Of a DNA stretch of 64,000 nucleotides, positions 24,005-31,931 are shown one piece after another. Each line of letters begins with the position of its first letter. Position 1 is the stretch's first letter. Source of the DNA: Streptomyces sp. NBC_01351 (GTDB lineage: Bacteria; Actinomycetota; Actinomycetes; Streptomycetales; Streptomycetaceae); the NCBI RefSeq assembly GCF_036237315.1, contig NZ_CP108356.1, positions 4,522,501 to 4,586,500 on the forward strand. The letters are read 5' to 3'. The notes under the pieces were generated by a model. That model had not been told where the DNA came from. It searched no databases and saw nothing but the letters and a program-made list of their open reading frames with translations. The position numbers and the translations under genes are program-made.

Positions 24005-25066
24005 GTGGCAGACCGGAAAGCACCAGAGAATCATGTGGCGGGGTATGCCGAGATCCTGCTGGATGCATGCGCCACGGGCCGTCGGCTGACCCGAGCCGAG
24101 CTGGAGTCCCGCCGTACGCACGGCGAGCGGGCGGCGGAGGCCGGACTGCCGTTGCGCGGGCTGATACGGGAACACCTCGCCGCGGCCCAGGAGATCCAGC
24201 CCCGATTGGCCTCCGGCGCGGTGGGCTCCTTGCTGGCAGTGGTGGAGCAGGCGGTGGACGCCTTCGCCGAGGGCTACGAACGGGCCCAGCACCACGCGGT
24301 CCGCCAGGAGGAGGCCGCGCGCCGGGAGTTCATCGACGACCTCCTGTACGGCCGCAGCGACCTGGGCCGCCTCGCGGAGCGCGCCGAGCGCTTCGGCCTG
24401 CGGCTCTCCCAGGCCCATGCGGTCGCCGTCGCCGCCGGGCCCGAGCCGTACGGTGACGGCTACCCGGTGGCCCGAGGGATCGAGGGAGCGGTCCTCGCCC
24501 GGTTCGGCAACCGGAAGATCCTTCTGGCCACCAAGGACGGCCGGCTCGTCTGCGTGGCCCCCGGCGACCAGCCCGACGTACTGGCCTACTTCGCCAAGCG
24601 GGCGTACGCGGCCACCGACGGCGGCCGCGTCGCCATCGGCCGCTCCCACCCGGGCGCGGGCGGCGTCGTCCACTCGTACGAGGAAGCCCTCAACGCGCTC
24701 GACCTCGCCGAGCGGATGCGCCTGGAAGGCCCGGTGCTGCACGCCGCCGACCTGCTGGTCTACCCGGTCCTCACCCGCGACCGGCAGGCCATGGCCGACC
24801 TGGTGGAGAGCATGCTCGGCCCCCTGCGCCAGGCCCGCGGCGGCGCCGGGCCGCTGCTGGACACCCTGGCCGCGTACTTCGACAGCGGCTGCGTCGCCAC
24901 CGAGGCGGCCCGCCGCCTCTCGCTGAGCGTACGGGCCCTGACGTACCGGCTGGAACGCATCCACACCCTCACCCGGGCCGACCCCGCCGACCCCCAGCAC
25001 CGCTACACCCTGCAGACCGCGGTGATCGGCGCCCGCCTCCTGGGCTGGCCGGGCACCGGGTCCTGA
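24005..25066 (+). CDS. PucR/CdaR-type transcriptional regulator
   Basis: This 353-aa regulator has an N-terminal helical sensor region (1-110), a GGDEF-like/CdaR central part (about 130-270, with RVAIGRSHPGAGGVVHSYEE followed by ALNALDLAERM) and a C-terminal PucR HTH_30 (LLDTLAAYFDSGCVATEAAR, then RLSLSVRALTYRLERIHTLT). PucR-like proteins sense metabolites; the ligand here is unknown. GTG 24005 follows GGGGGA. There is no obvious target operon beside it. Confidence 0.87.
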   Translation: MADRKAPENHVAGYAEILLDACATGRRLTRAELESRRTHGERAAEAGLPLRGLIREHLAAAQEIQPRLASGAVGSLLAVVEQAVDAFAEGYERAQHHAVRQEEAARREFIDDLLYGRSDLGRLAERAERFGLRLSQAHAVAVAAGPEPYGDGYPVARGIEGAVLARFGNRKILLATKDGRLVCVAPGDQPDVLAYFAKRAYAATDGGRVAIGRSHPGAGGVVHSYEEALNALDLAERMRLEGPVLHAADLLVYPVLTRDRQAMADLVESMLGPLRQARGGAGPLLDTLAAYFDSGCVATEAARRLSLSVRALTYRLERIHTLTRADPADPQHRYTLQTAVIGARLLGWPGTGS

Positions 25067-25086
25067 GCACAGCCGTGCCGGGGGCG

Positions 25087-25305
25087 CTATTCGGCGGTGG
25101 TACGTCGTGACCGACGGCGGCGACGCCGCAGCCGGTCTCCGATCTCCCCGATGGCCGCCAGAAGAGCCGCGCTCGCGGCGCAGGCTACGGGGGAGGCTTC
25201 TCGGCCGGCGAGGGCGGATATGCCCCACAGGATCACGGTGAGCGCGCCCCACCAGAGGGCTATCGAGGTGGGCTCCTTGGTTTGGGTGAGCCGGTTGGCG
25301 GTCAT
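25087..25305 (-). CDS. small membrane protein, 72 aa
   Basis: It has two hydrophobic segments (IALWWGALTVILWGISALAG and VACAASAALLAAIGEIG) followed by a strongly basic tail with runs of arginine. ATG 25305 has AAGGAG ten bases upstream. It lies 24 bases after the ArsB/NhaD gene and is likely the last gene of the antiporter operon. No family is recognised. Confidence 0.6.
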   Translation of the reverse strand: MTANRLTQTKEPTSIALWWGALTVILWGISALAGREASPVACAASAALLAAIGEIGDRLRRRRRRSRRTTAE

Positions 25306-25329
25306 GCGGATCAGGCTCCTTCTCGGTGC

Positions 25330-26629
25330 TCAGGCCAGGGCGAAGTAGCGCAGCCACAGGTACACGGCGGCCACGGCGACCGTCACGGCGGTGACGACGA
25401 GGCCGTACTTGGTGAACTGCCAGAAGGTGATGGGGGTGCGGTTGCGTTCGGCGATGCCGAGGACGACGACGTTGGCGGAGGCGCCGATGGCGGTGGCGTT
25501 GCCGCCGAGGTCGGCGCCGAGGGCGAGCGCCCACCACAGCACGTGGTCGGGGTCGCCGCCCATGTCGGTGACCAACTGGTCGGTGACGGGGGCCATGGTG
25601 GCCACGTACGGGATGTTGTCCACGATGCCGGACAGGACGGCGGAGCCGCCCAGCAGCAGCATGGAACCGCCGAGTTCCGCGCCGCCGATGGCATCCGCCA
25701 GGGAGTCGGCGAGGGTGCCGATCACGCCGGTCTCGATGAGGGCGCCGACCATGACGAACAGTCCGGCGAAGAAGGCGAGGGTGGGCCATTCCACCTCGCC
25801 GAGCACCTCGCCCGTCTCGACCTTGGAGATCGCCACGAGCAGGCCGGCGCCGAGCAGGGCGACGACGCTGGGCTCGTAGTGGAGTACAGGGTGCAGGACG
25901 AATCCTGCGACGACCAGGACGAGGATGCCCAGACCCTGGGCGAGCAGCCGCGGGTCGGTGATCGCCTCACGTTCGCGCAGTTCCATCAGCTCGGCGGCGC
26001 GCTTCTCGTCGTAGACGAAGTGCTTGGCGAACATCACCCGGCACAGCAGCACCAGGACGATTATCAGCACCGCGCACAGGGGGGCGAGGTGGACGAGGAA
26101 GTCGTTGAAGGTGAGGCCGGCGCGGCTGGCGATGATGATGTTGGGCGGGTCGCCGACGAGGGTGGCGGTGCCGCCGATGTTGGAGGCGAAGACCTCGGCG
26201 ATCAGGAAGGGTGCGGCGGGCAGCCGCAGCCGGTCGCACACCAGCAGGGTGACGGGGGCGACCAGCAGCACGGTCGTGACGTTGTCCAGCAGGGCGGAGG
26301 CCACCGCGGTGATGACGACCAGCATGGTCATCACACGGAACGGGCGGGCTCTTGCTCTCTTCACCGACCAGATCGCCAGGTATTCGAAGAGCCCGGTCCG
26401 CTTCAGTATGCCGACGATCACCATCATGCCGAGCAGCAGGAAGATGACGTTCCAGTCGATGCCGGTCTCAGCCGAGTGGAACGCTGACACGTCAATCGGT
26501 CGCGCCGATGGCCAGCATGAGTGCCGCGCCGCCCAGGGCCGCCGCGACGCGGTGCACCCACTCGGTGATGATCAGGAGGTAGGTGCCGGCGAAGACGGCG
26601 ACGGCGGCCCAGCTCTGCCAGTTGCTCAC
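25330..26629 (-). pseudogene. ArsB/NhaD-type ion transporter split by a one-base frameshift
   Basis: Two abutting frames together make a normal transporter of about 430 aa. The first (26492-26629, GTG start overlapping the CBS stop) encodes the first helix, ending [10 protein letters not shown] at a TGA. The second (25330-26490) continues [20 protein letters not shown] and carries the rest, including [20 protein letters not shown] and [15 protein letters not shown], hallmarks of the ArsB/NhaD Na+/H+ antiporter or arsenite permease superfamily. Removing one T from GATTGAC restores a single frame. A GTG one base past the TGA could allow re-initiation, so some function may remain; a sequencing error is also possible. 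Confidence 0.75.
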
Positions 26630-27093
26630 GCCTGCCCGCCCACGTCGAGCAGGTGCCGCATGAGCCGTGCGGCCGAGACCACCCCGACCAGCCGGTTCCC
26701 CTCGCCCTCCCGTTCCAGCACCGCGACCAGCGGGACATGGGAGCGGGCCATGACGGCCGCGATCTGGAGCGTCCCGGCGTCCGGGCCGACGTACAGCGGC
26801 TTGAAGCTCCGCCGGGGCAGCCACTCGGCAACGGTCTTGCCCACCAGCTCCTCGGCCAGGGCGTCGGCGTGCCGTTCGTCGATGACGGCGGCCAGTAGCG
26901 GGTCTTCCATCACGTACTCCGGCACCAGCTGCCGTACCAGCTGGGATCAGGGCACGAGGGCGTACGGGGTGCCGTCGGTGTCCAGGACGAGGAGCGCGGG
27001 CAGGTTCTGCTCGGCCACCAGCCGTACGGCATCGACGGCCTGGTCGTCGGTCGTCACATGGGGGTAGGGCTCGGCGAGATCACGGGCTGGCAT
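26626..27093 (-). pseudogene. CBS-domain protein interrupted by an in-frame TGA
   Basis: ATG 27093 (GGAGAGG site) begins a tandem CBS protein of 155 codons: ARDLAEPYPHVTTDDQAVDA..., LPALLVLDTDGTPYALVP, then TGA at codon 49 (26947-26949), then SQLVRQLVPEYVMEDPLLAA and a second CBS half ending VGVVSAARLMRHLLDVGG. The reading frame is otherwise unbroken, so a single substitution (for example GGA to TGA) accounts for it. CBS pairs sense adenine nucleotides or ionic strength and often gate transporters. It starts inside the 3' end of the antiporter gene, and its stop overlaps the transporter start. Confidence 0.78.
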
Positions 27094-28339
27094 GGTGCCT
27101 CTCCTGGTCGGTTGTACTGTGCGGGCTGGGGACGGCGGGGGTCGCGGGCCGGCGGTCGGGGAGCTCGGCGAGGTCGTCGACGTGGAACATCCGGGCGATC
27201 GGTACGTCGGTGCTGCTGTGGGCGATGATCGAGAAGGCGATGCAGACCGCGATCAGCGTGTACGCGGCCTCGCCCTGCGGGATTCCGGCCTGGAGCACCA
27301 GCAGCCCGTAGACCACGGAAGCGAAGCCCTTCGGGCCGAACCATGCGGCGACCAGCTTCTCCCGCTGCTCGACCCTGGCGCCCAGCAGCGACACCAGCAG
27401 CGAAGCGGGCCGGATCAGCACGATCGCCAGCACCACCGCCACGTACCCGCCCACCGACAGCTCACCGAACAGCTGCGGCGTCAGCAGGGCTCCGAAGACC
27501 AGCAGTGCGGCGAACTTCGCCAGCTCCGCCAGCGCCTCGCCGAGCGGCTCGAACACCGTCTTGGCGTCGGGCGACACGGAGGCCAGCACGGCACCCGCGG
27601 AGAACGCGGCCAGGTACGGGTTGGCGTGGGTGAGGTGGCAGGCCGCGTACAGGATGATCCCGGTGGCCAGCGGCAGCAGCGGCTGAAGCTTCGGCTCCGC
27701 CCCCAGCAGCCGGAGCCGCACCAGAGCCGCGACCCCGAGCGGAAGCACGGCGCCGAAGGCCAGCCCCATTCCGAGCTCCAGGGCGATCTCCCCGATGGAT
27801 GCCTGGGTCCGCCCGGAGGTCGGGCCGGCCGCGGCGATCAGGACGAGTACGACGGGCAGGGCAAGACCGTCGTTGATGCCGCTCTCCACGTTCAGCAGCT
27901 GCCGCAGCTTCGCCGGGACCTCCCGGCGCCCCACGATCGCCGAGGCGAACACCGGGTCCGTCGGCGCGAGCACGGCGCCCACCAGGAACGAGGTCGTCCA
28001 GTCCAGCCCCACCAGGTAGTGGGTGATCAGGGCCATCCCCGCCATCGCCAGCGGCATTCCCAGCCCCAGGGCCCGGGCCGGGTTCTTCCAGCTCTGGCGC
28101 AGCTTCGGGAAGGAGACGTGCATGCCATCGGTGAACAGCACGGAGAAGAGCGCGAGGTCGGCGGTGACGGAGACGATCTCGCTGTCGGCCGTAATGTGGA
28201 CCAGCCCGAGGAACCCGTCACTGACGAGGGCCCCGCCGAGCAGGAAGAGAAGGGATGTCGACAGCACCGTGCGGGCGGCAAGCCCGGAGAGCAGCACCGC
28301 GATCAGCAGAGCCGCACCGAAGACAGCGACGAGCACCAT
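27080..28339 (-). CDS. CPA1-family Na+/H+ antiporter
   Basis: This 419-aa antiporter has about 12 transmembrane helices. Typical features include LAPTDPVFASAIVGRREVPA and LNVESGINDGLALPVVLVLI (the ND motif of the transport site), and WFGPKGFASVVYGLLVLQAG near the C-terminus. It exchanges cytoplasmic Na+ (or K+) for protons. ATG 28339 starts MVLVAVFGAALL; upstream residues are not supported. It is the first gene of an operon with CBS, ArsB/NhaD and a small membrane gene. A leader element shared with nhaA lies 39-67 bases upstream. Confidence 0.9.
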   Translation of the reverse strand: MVLVAVFGAALLIAVLLSGLAARTVLSTSLLFLLGGALVSDGFLGLVHITADSEIVSVTADLALFSVLFTDGMHVSFPKLRQSWKNPARALGLGMPLAMAGMALITHYLVGLDWTTSFLVGAVLAPTDPVFASAIVGRREVPAKLRQLLNVESGINDGLALPVVLVLIAAAGPTSGRTQASIGEIALELGMGLAFGAVLPLGVAALVRLRLLGAEPKLQPLLPLATGIILYAACHLTHANPYLAAFSAGAVLASVSPDAKTVFEPLGEALAELAKFAALLVFGALLTPQLFGELSVGGYVAVVLAIVLIRPASLLVSLLGARVEQREKLVAAWFGPKGFASVVYGLLVLQAGIPQGEAAYTLIAVCIAFSIIAHSSTDVPIARMFHVDDLAELPDRRPATPAVPSPHSTTDQERHHASP

Positions 28340-28377
28340 GGCAGTAGCCCCGATCTGCGAAGAGAGTTGTCCCCTGT

Positions 28378-28406
28378 TCGCCGACCAGGCTTCCCGGCAC
28401 ACCACC
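28378..28406 (-). promoter_or_regulatory. conserved leader element of the antiporter operon, shared with nhaA
   Basis: On the minus strand this segment reads GGTG(T)GCCGGGAAG, C, CTGGTCGGC, GA. The same 29-base pattern with a few substitutions precedes nhaA at 57932-57958. Just upstream both leaders have a TAAAG element (TATAAAG here) that could be a -10. GCC and GGC at the ends can pair, suggesting a small RNA structure starting at or near the transcript 5' end. It could be a cation-responsive RNA or a protein operator. Confidence 0.6.
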
Positions 28407-28542
28407 GGCTACTTTATACAATCCTTACGTGTCTTTAACGGGTCTCTGACGGCAGCGGCGGGCGCCGGTTGTTGCCGGGATCCGGCATGAACGTGCCACG
28501 CGGAGTCCCTCCATCGTGGGCGTCCGCACCAGAGAGGTACCC

Positions 28543-28860
28543 ATGAACGGCAACCCGGCGTACCACGCCATCGCCCTGGCAGCGGCGACCCTGCTCCTGC
28601 TCCCACTCCCCGTGCTGATCCTCGCCGGCTGGACCCCGCGGCAGTTCACCTCGCGGGCCACAGCCCGCTCGTACGCCTACGCGCTCCTGTGCCTCTATGC
28701 CCTCGCGGCGCTCAACGCCATCCCCCGCATGCTGGACGCGTCCGCAGCCGTGGTCACCGCGTGCACCGCGGCCGGTATGGCATTCAGCGGTGCGGCCGTC
28801 GCCTGCCTCGCCCGTGTCGCTTGGACCGGCCGGCGCGCCACTACAGAGATCGGCGGCTGA
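28543..28860 (+). CDS. small membrane protein, 105 aa
   Basis: Three hydrophobic helices are seen (ALAAATLLLLPLPVLILAGW; YAYALLCLYALAALNAI; AVVTACTAAGMAFSGAAVAC) with a short polar tail. ATG 28543 has a GAGAGG site five bases upstream. No family is recognised. It is divergent from the antiporter operon and followed six bases later by another small membrane gene. Confidence 0.7.
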   Translation: MNGNPAYHAIALAAATLLLLPLPVLILAGWTPRQFTSRATARSYAYALLCLYALAALNAIPRMLDASAAVVTACTAAGMAFSGAAVACLARVAWTGRRATTEIGG

Positions 28861-28866
28861 CCGGCC

Positions 28867-29085
28867 GTGCTCGGCAACAGCGTCCGCTCCTGGGTCCGAC
28901 GGCACCTCACAGAGTTCCGCCTCGCCCTCGTCCTCGTGACGGTGGGCGGCCCCGCCGCTCTGGCGGGGGCCGCCCTCAAGACGTTTGCAGGCTCGGGCGT
29001 CCCGCTCCTGATCGTCGGCCTCTCCGCCCTCACGACCGGCCTGGTCATGCTGGGCTCGGGAGTGCAAGGTGCGAGGACCCACTGA
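28867..29085 (+). CDS. small membrane protein, 72 aa
   Basis: A GTG start six bases after the previous stop encodes a basic N-terminus and two hydrophobic helices (FRLALVLVTVGGPAALAGA; VPLLIVGLSALTTGLVML). It is probably co-transcribed with the preceding gene. No family is recognised; the start codon has only a weak ribosome site. Confidence 0.6.
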   Translation: MLGNSVRSWVRRHLTEFRLALVLVTVGGPAALAGAALKTFAGSGVPLLIVGLSALTTGLVMLGSGVQGARTH

Positions 29086-29102
29086 ACCCGCGGGCAGAAC
29101 GC

Positions 29103-29519
29103 CTAACCCTGGCTGATCGCAGCGACGAGCTGGTCGCCGGTGTAGGCGCGCCCGCCGATTCCCCAACCGCCGTCCGGGGCGTTGACGATGTTGACCCAGA
29201 TGTCCTCCCTGTCATGGCCGTCGACCGTGAGTGATGTGGCGATGTCCGTCGCGTTCGCGATGAACGCGGCGCGGGCCTGCGGAGTGCCCAGGCCGATGTT
29301 GGGCAGCTTCAGCTCGATCATGACCACCGGGCGGTTGACGCCCCCGGCGTAGATGTCTTCGGGCGAGAGGACGTGCACGGTTCCTCCGACCATGGGGCTG
29401 AAGAAGCGGTTGCCGGTCAGCCCGCTCGCCTCGATGAGTGCGGCGGTGAGCCGGGGGAGAATCTCGCGTTCACCGGTGGCTGTGAGGGTTCCGCGCGGCG
29501 CTGTGACGGTGATCGGCAT
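29103..29519 (-). CDS. tautomerase-superfamily protein
   Basis: This 138-aa protein starts MPITVTAPRGTL, exposing the N-terminal proline that is the catalytic base of 4-oxalocrotonate tautomerase-like enzymes. It is twice the size of a 4-OT subunit and resembles the fused tautomerases, with FFSPMVGGTVHVLSPEDIYA and HDREDIWVNIVNAPDGGWG. The reaction is keto-enol tautomerisation of an unknown substrate. GGGAG precedes ATG 29519. It is divergent from a TetR gene, with two palindromic operators between them. Confidence 0.8.
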   Translation of the reverse strand: MPITVTAPRGTLTATGEREILPRLTAALIEASGLTGNRFFSPMVGGTVHVLSPEDIYAGGVNRPVVMIELKLPNIGLGTPQARAAFIANATDIATSLTVDGHDREDIWVNIVNAPDGGWGIGGRAYTGDQLVAAISQG

Positions 29520-29588
29520 GGAGGGTGTGCTCCCTGTCTGAGGAAAACGGTCTCTGTCGAAGTGGTGCGGCGATGGCCAATTGTTAGC

Positions 29589-29637
29589 TAGTACGTCCGT
29601 ACTACTCTCCGCACTCTGCATTAGGATGGCCGTCCTA
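29589..29637. promoter_or_regulatory. two TetR operators between the tautomerase and tetR genes
   Basis: TAGTACGTCCGTACTA (29589-29604) is a perfect palindrome with seven-base arms. TAGGATGGCCGTCCTA (29622-29637) is a second, related 16-mer; both fit TAGnA-N6-TnCTA. Centres are 33 bases apart, about three helical turns, in the 142-bp divergent promoter region. Confidence 0.75.
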
Positions 29638-29661
29638 GTCAAGGGAGAAGGGTGGCCGGGC

Positions 29662-30225
29662 ATGGCGAAGGACACGCGGGAGCGGATGGTTGCCGCCGCA
29701 GTCGTCGCGTTGCAGCAGCGCGGTCTGGAGGGGATGTCGTTCACCGATGTGCTCGCCCGAAGCGGTGCGGCACGTGGGGCGATCTACCACCACTTCCCGG
29801 GGGGAAAGGGTCAGCTGGCGGCAGAGGCGGCGGCCCAGCACGGCCGCGATGTCCTGGCTCACATGGCCGAACTCTCCGGCTCCACGCCCCGGGCGGTCGC
29901 GGAGGCGTTCGTCGACTTCGCCCGCCCGGTCGTCGAGGCGTCAACCCGCGGCAGCGGGTGCGCCATTGCCGCTGTGACCCTGTCGGCGGACGGGAGCGGC
30001 CACGAGCTGTGCCGGGTGGCGGCCACCGCATTCGCCTCTTGGTCCGGACGGCTGGCGGAGGCCCTCGCCGAATCCGGACTCTCGCACGAGGACGCCGAGG
30101 ACAAGGCAGCCCTGCTGATCAGTCTGCTCGAAGGGGCCCAGGTACTCAGCCGCGCGGCAGGCGGTACGGCCCCCTTCGACCGTGCGGTCCGTGCCGCCTT
30201 GCCCCTGTTCGACGCGAAGGTCTAA
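29662..30225 (+). CDS. TetR-family regulator of the tautomerase gene
   Basis: This 187-aa protein has a standard TetR HTH (residues 4-50: RERMVAAAVVALQQRGLEGM; SFTDVLARSGAARGAIYHHF) and a ligand-binding C-terminal domain ending SRAAGGTAPFDRAVRAALPL. Members repress a divergent neighbour until a small ligand binds; the tautomerase is the obvious target. The two operators upstream support autoregulation. It overlaps the next, convergent TetR gene by four bases. Confidence 0.88.
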   Translation: MAKDTRERMVAAAVVALQQRGLEGMSFTDVLARSGAARGAIYHHFPGGKGQLAAEAAAQHGRDVLAHMAELSGSTPRAVAEAFVDFARPVVEASTRGSGCAIAAVTLSADGSGHELCRVAATAFASWSGRLAEALAESGLSHEDAEDKAALLISLLEGAQVLSRAAGGTAPFDRAVRAALPLFDAKV

Positions 30226-30839
30226 CCGGCCCCGGAGGTGGCCTCCGCCTCCACAGCGGTTTCCGTGCGCAGGTGTGCGGCCAGCAGGAGCTCGGCGGTT
30301 GACCGCGCGGTCAGGGCGGCGGCAGGGGAGTGATCCAGGTATGCCGACGTGATGGCTCCGTCGCACAACTGGACAAGTGAGGCGACCAGGGTGCCGTCCT
30401 CGCCGGCCCCGAGCGGTCCCAGCAGGCGGGTGAACAGGGCGGGAAGCCAGGTGCGGTCGTCGGCGATGGCGGCCCGGATGCCCTCGTGATGGGGGTACTC
30501 GGCTGCGGCGTTGGTGAACGGGCAACCCCGGAAGCCGGGGTCCTGGAACGCCTCGTGGAAGACGTCGAAGACCGTCAGGACTCTGGTCAGCGGATCCTGC
30601 GTCCTTACCGCCACCTCCTGCGCCACATGCGTCCGCCAGCGACCGCTACGACCTCGGAGGTAGGCCTCCACCAGGTCTTCCTTGGTCCGGAAGTGGACGT
30701 ACATGGAGGACTTCGAAACGCGGCTCTCGGCGATGACGCGATCGATTCCAACCGCGTGGATGCCTTCGGCGTAGAACAGCGCGTCCGCGGTGGCGAGCAG
30801 CCGTTCCCGTACCGGCAGGGTCCCTGCCTTCATTCCCAT
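30222..30839 (-). CDS. TetR-family regulator of the AhpD-like gene
   Basis: This 205-aa TetR protein has its HTH at residues 8-55 (VRERLLATADALFYAEGIHA; VGIDRVIAESRVSKSSMYVH). The C-terminal domain includes FRGCPFTNAAAEYPHHEGI, a segment often seen in regulators of oxidative or thiol stress genes, with a conserved cysteine. The start is ATG 30839, or 30833 two codons on. It is divergent from the carboxymuconolactone decarboxylase-like gene, with two operators between. Confidence 0.88.
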   Translation of the reverse strand: MGMKAGTLPVRERLLATADALFYAEGIHAVGIDRVIAESRVSKSSMYVHFRTKEDLVEAYLRGRSGRWRTHVAQEVAVRTQDPLTRVLTVFDVFHEAFQDPGFRGCPFTNAAAEYPHHEGIRAAIADDRTWLPALFTRLLGPLGAGEDGTLVASLVQLCDGAITSAYLDHSPAAALTARSTAELLLAAHLRTETAVEAEATSGAG

Positions 30840-30854
30840 GCCCCAAGTATCGAA

Positions 30855-30924
30855 CAGACAGATCTGTTTGACAACGCAGGCAGGCGTCCTTAGCTTGATC
30901 GCATCGAACGAACAGGTCTGTTCG
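30855..30924. promoter_or_regulatory. two TetR operators before the AhpD-like gene
   Basis: CGAACAGGTCTGTTCG (30909-30924) is a perfect palindrome. CAGACAGATCTGTTTG (30855-30870) is a near-perfect relative sharing ACAG-N2-CTGTT. They lie between the divergent regulator and AhpD-like genes. Confidence 0.75.
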
Positions 30925-30945
30925 ATCTGACTGCAAGGAGCCTCC

Positions 30946-31500
30946 ATGTCCCGCGTGCACCTCATCGACCCGGCCACCGCGACCGGCAACGCCGCCGAAC
31001 AACTCGCTGCCACCCAGGCCACATTGGGTGTAGTCCCGAACATGGCCAAGGCGATGGCCCACAGCCCGGCCGCCCTCAAGGGCTTCCTCGGACTCTTTGG
31101 CGCACTGAAGGACGGCGTGCTCTCCGCCGGCATGCAGGAGCGGATCGCCCTCGCGGTGGCCGAGCTCAACGGCTGCAGCTACTGTCTGTCCGCCCACACG
31201 ATGGTCTCCCGCAACGTCGCCCAGCTCCCCGAGGAGGAGATCGAGGCCGCCCGGCAGGGCACCAGTTCCGACCCGAAGGCCGCCGCCGTACTGCGACTCG
31301 CGGTCGCGATATCGGAGAACCGGGGCCGGATCGGCGACGAGGCCTTCGCGGCGGCCCGTGAGGCCGGGCTGACGGACGAGGAGATCGTCGAGGTGATCGC
31401 CAACACCGTCCGGAACATCTTCACCAACTACGTCAACGAGGCCCTCGACGTCGACGTCGAATGGCCGCTCGTGACGCCGTACGCCCGCGCTGCCGTCTGA
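30946..31500 (+). CDS. AhpD-like / carboxymuconolactone decarboxylase family protein
   Basis: This 184-aa protein has the peroxidatic CxxC-H site CSYCLSAHTMV in LAVAELNGCSYCLSAH (about residue 78), the signature of alkylhydroperoxidase AhpD-like proteins. These relay electrons from lipoyl or thiol donors to peroxides or organic substrates. The rest is helical (VPNMAKAMAHSPAALKGFLG; GLTDEEIVEVIANTVRNIF). ATG 30946 has AAGGAG upstream. It is probably repressed by the divergent TetR. Confidence 0.87.
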   Translation: MSRVHLIDPATATGNAAEQLAATQATLGVVPNMAKAMAHSPAALKGFLGLFGALKDGVLSAGMQERIALAVAELNGCSYCLSAHTMVSRNVAQLPEEEIEAARQGTSSDPKAAAVLRLAVAISENRGRIGDEAFAAAREAGLTDEEIVEVIANTVRNIFTNYVNEALDVDVEWPLVTPYARAAV

Positions 31501-31604
31501 TCCCCGGACTGCCCGGCGGCGCCGATCGGCGGAGCCGGTGCGGCCCGGGCGGTGCGGGTTCCACCATCCTTTCGGCGCCGCGGGCGATTCACACGGTCAC
31601 GGGT

Positions 31605-31892
31605 TCAGCCCGCCAGGAACGACAGCCGTGGATCAGTGAGGTTCGGGGCGATCTCGATGATCTCGGCCGAGACGACCTCGTGGGCGACGAACGGATCGGC
31701 CGCTACGCGCTGCTGCAGGTCGTCGAGCGTCGTGTTGTGGGCCAGCACGGCGCCGCCCTGGCCGGGCTGTATGCCTCCGATGAGCAGGAAGATCCCGTCC
31801 TCCATGCCTTGCTGGATCCATGCCTGATGGCCTGCCGTGTGATCGGGAGCCTGGCTCTTGTTGGCCGCAAAGCGGAGCAGGACGACGAACAC
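31605..31892 (-). CDS. YciI-family protein
   Basis: This 95-aa protein has the YCII dimeric alpha-beta barrel pattern: MFVVLLRFAANKSQAPDHTA with the conserved His-containing HQAWIQQGMEDGIFLLIG, then DPFVAHEVVSAEIIEIAP. Relatives act in chlorinated aromatic breakdown or have unknown roles. GTG 31892 has AAGGAG five bases upstream. It follows the next TetR gene on the same strand after 39 bases. Confidence 0.82.
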   Translation of the reverse strand: MFVVLLRFAANKSQAPDHTAGHQAWIQQGMEDGIFLLIGGIQPGQGGAVLAHNTTLDDLQQRVAADPFVAHEVVSAEIIEIAPNLTDPRLSFLAG

Positions 31893-31931
31893 GGAATCTC
31901 CTTCGGTTTGCTGGTGGTGTGGTAGGTCGGC

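Noticed and set aside
26947..26949. TGA in the CBS gene as selenocysteine
   Set aside because: No SECIS-like hairpin is evident directly downstream, the position is not a catalytic site in CBS proteins, and the neighbouring gene is broken too.
28378..28406. Antiporter leader as a cobalamin riboswitch
   Set aside because: GGGAAG followed by a C-rich partner recalls the cobalamin riboswitch, but the GCCACTG and B12-box elements are missing and the element is far too short.
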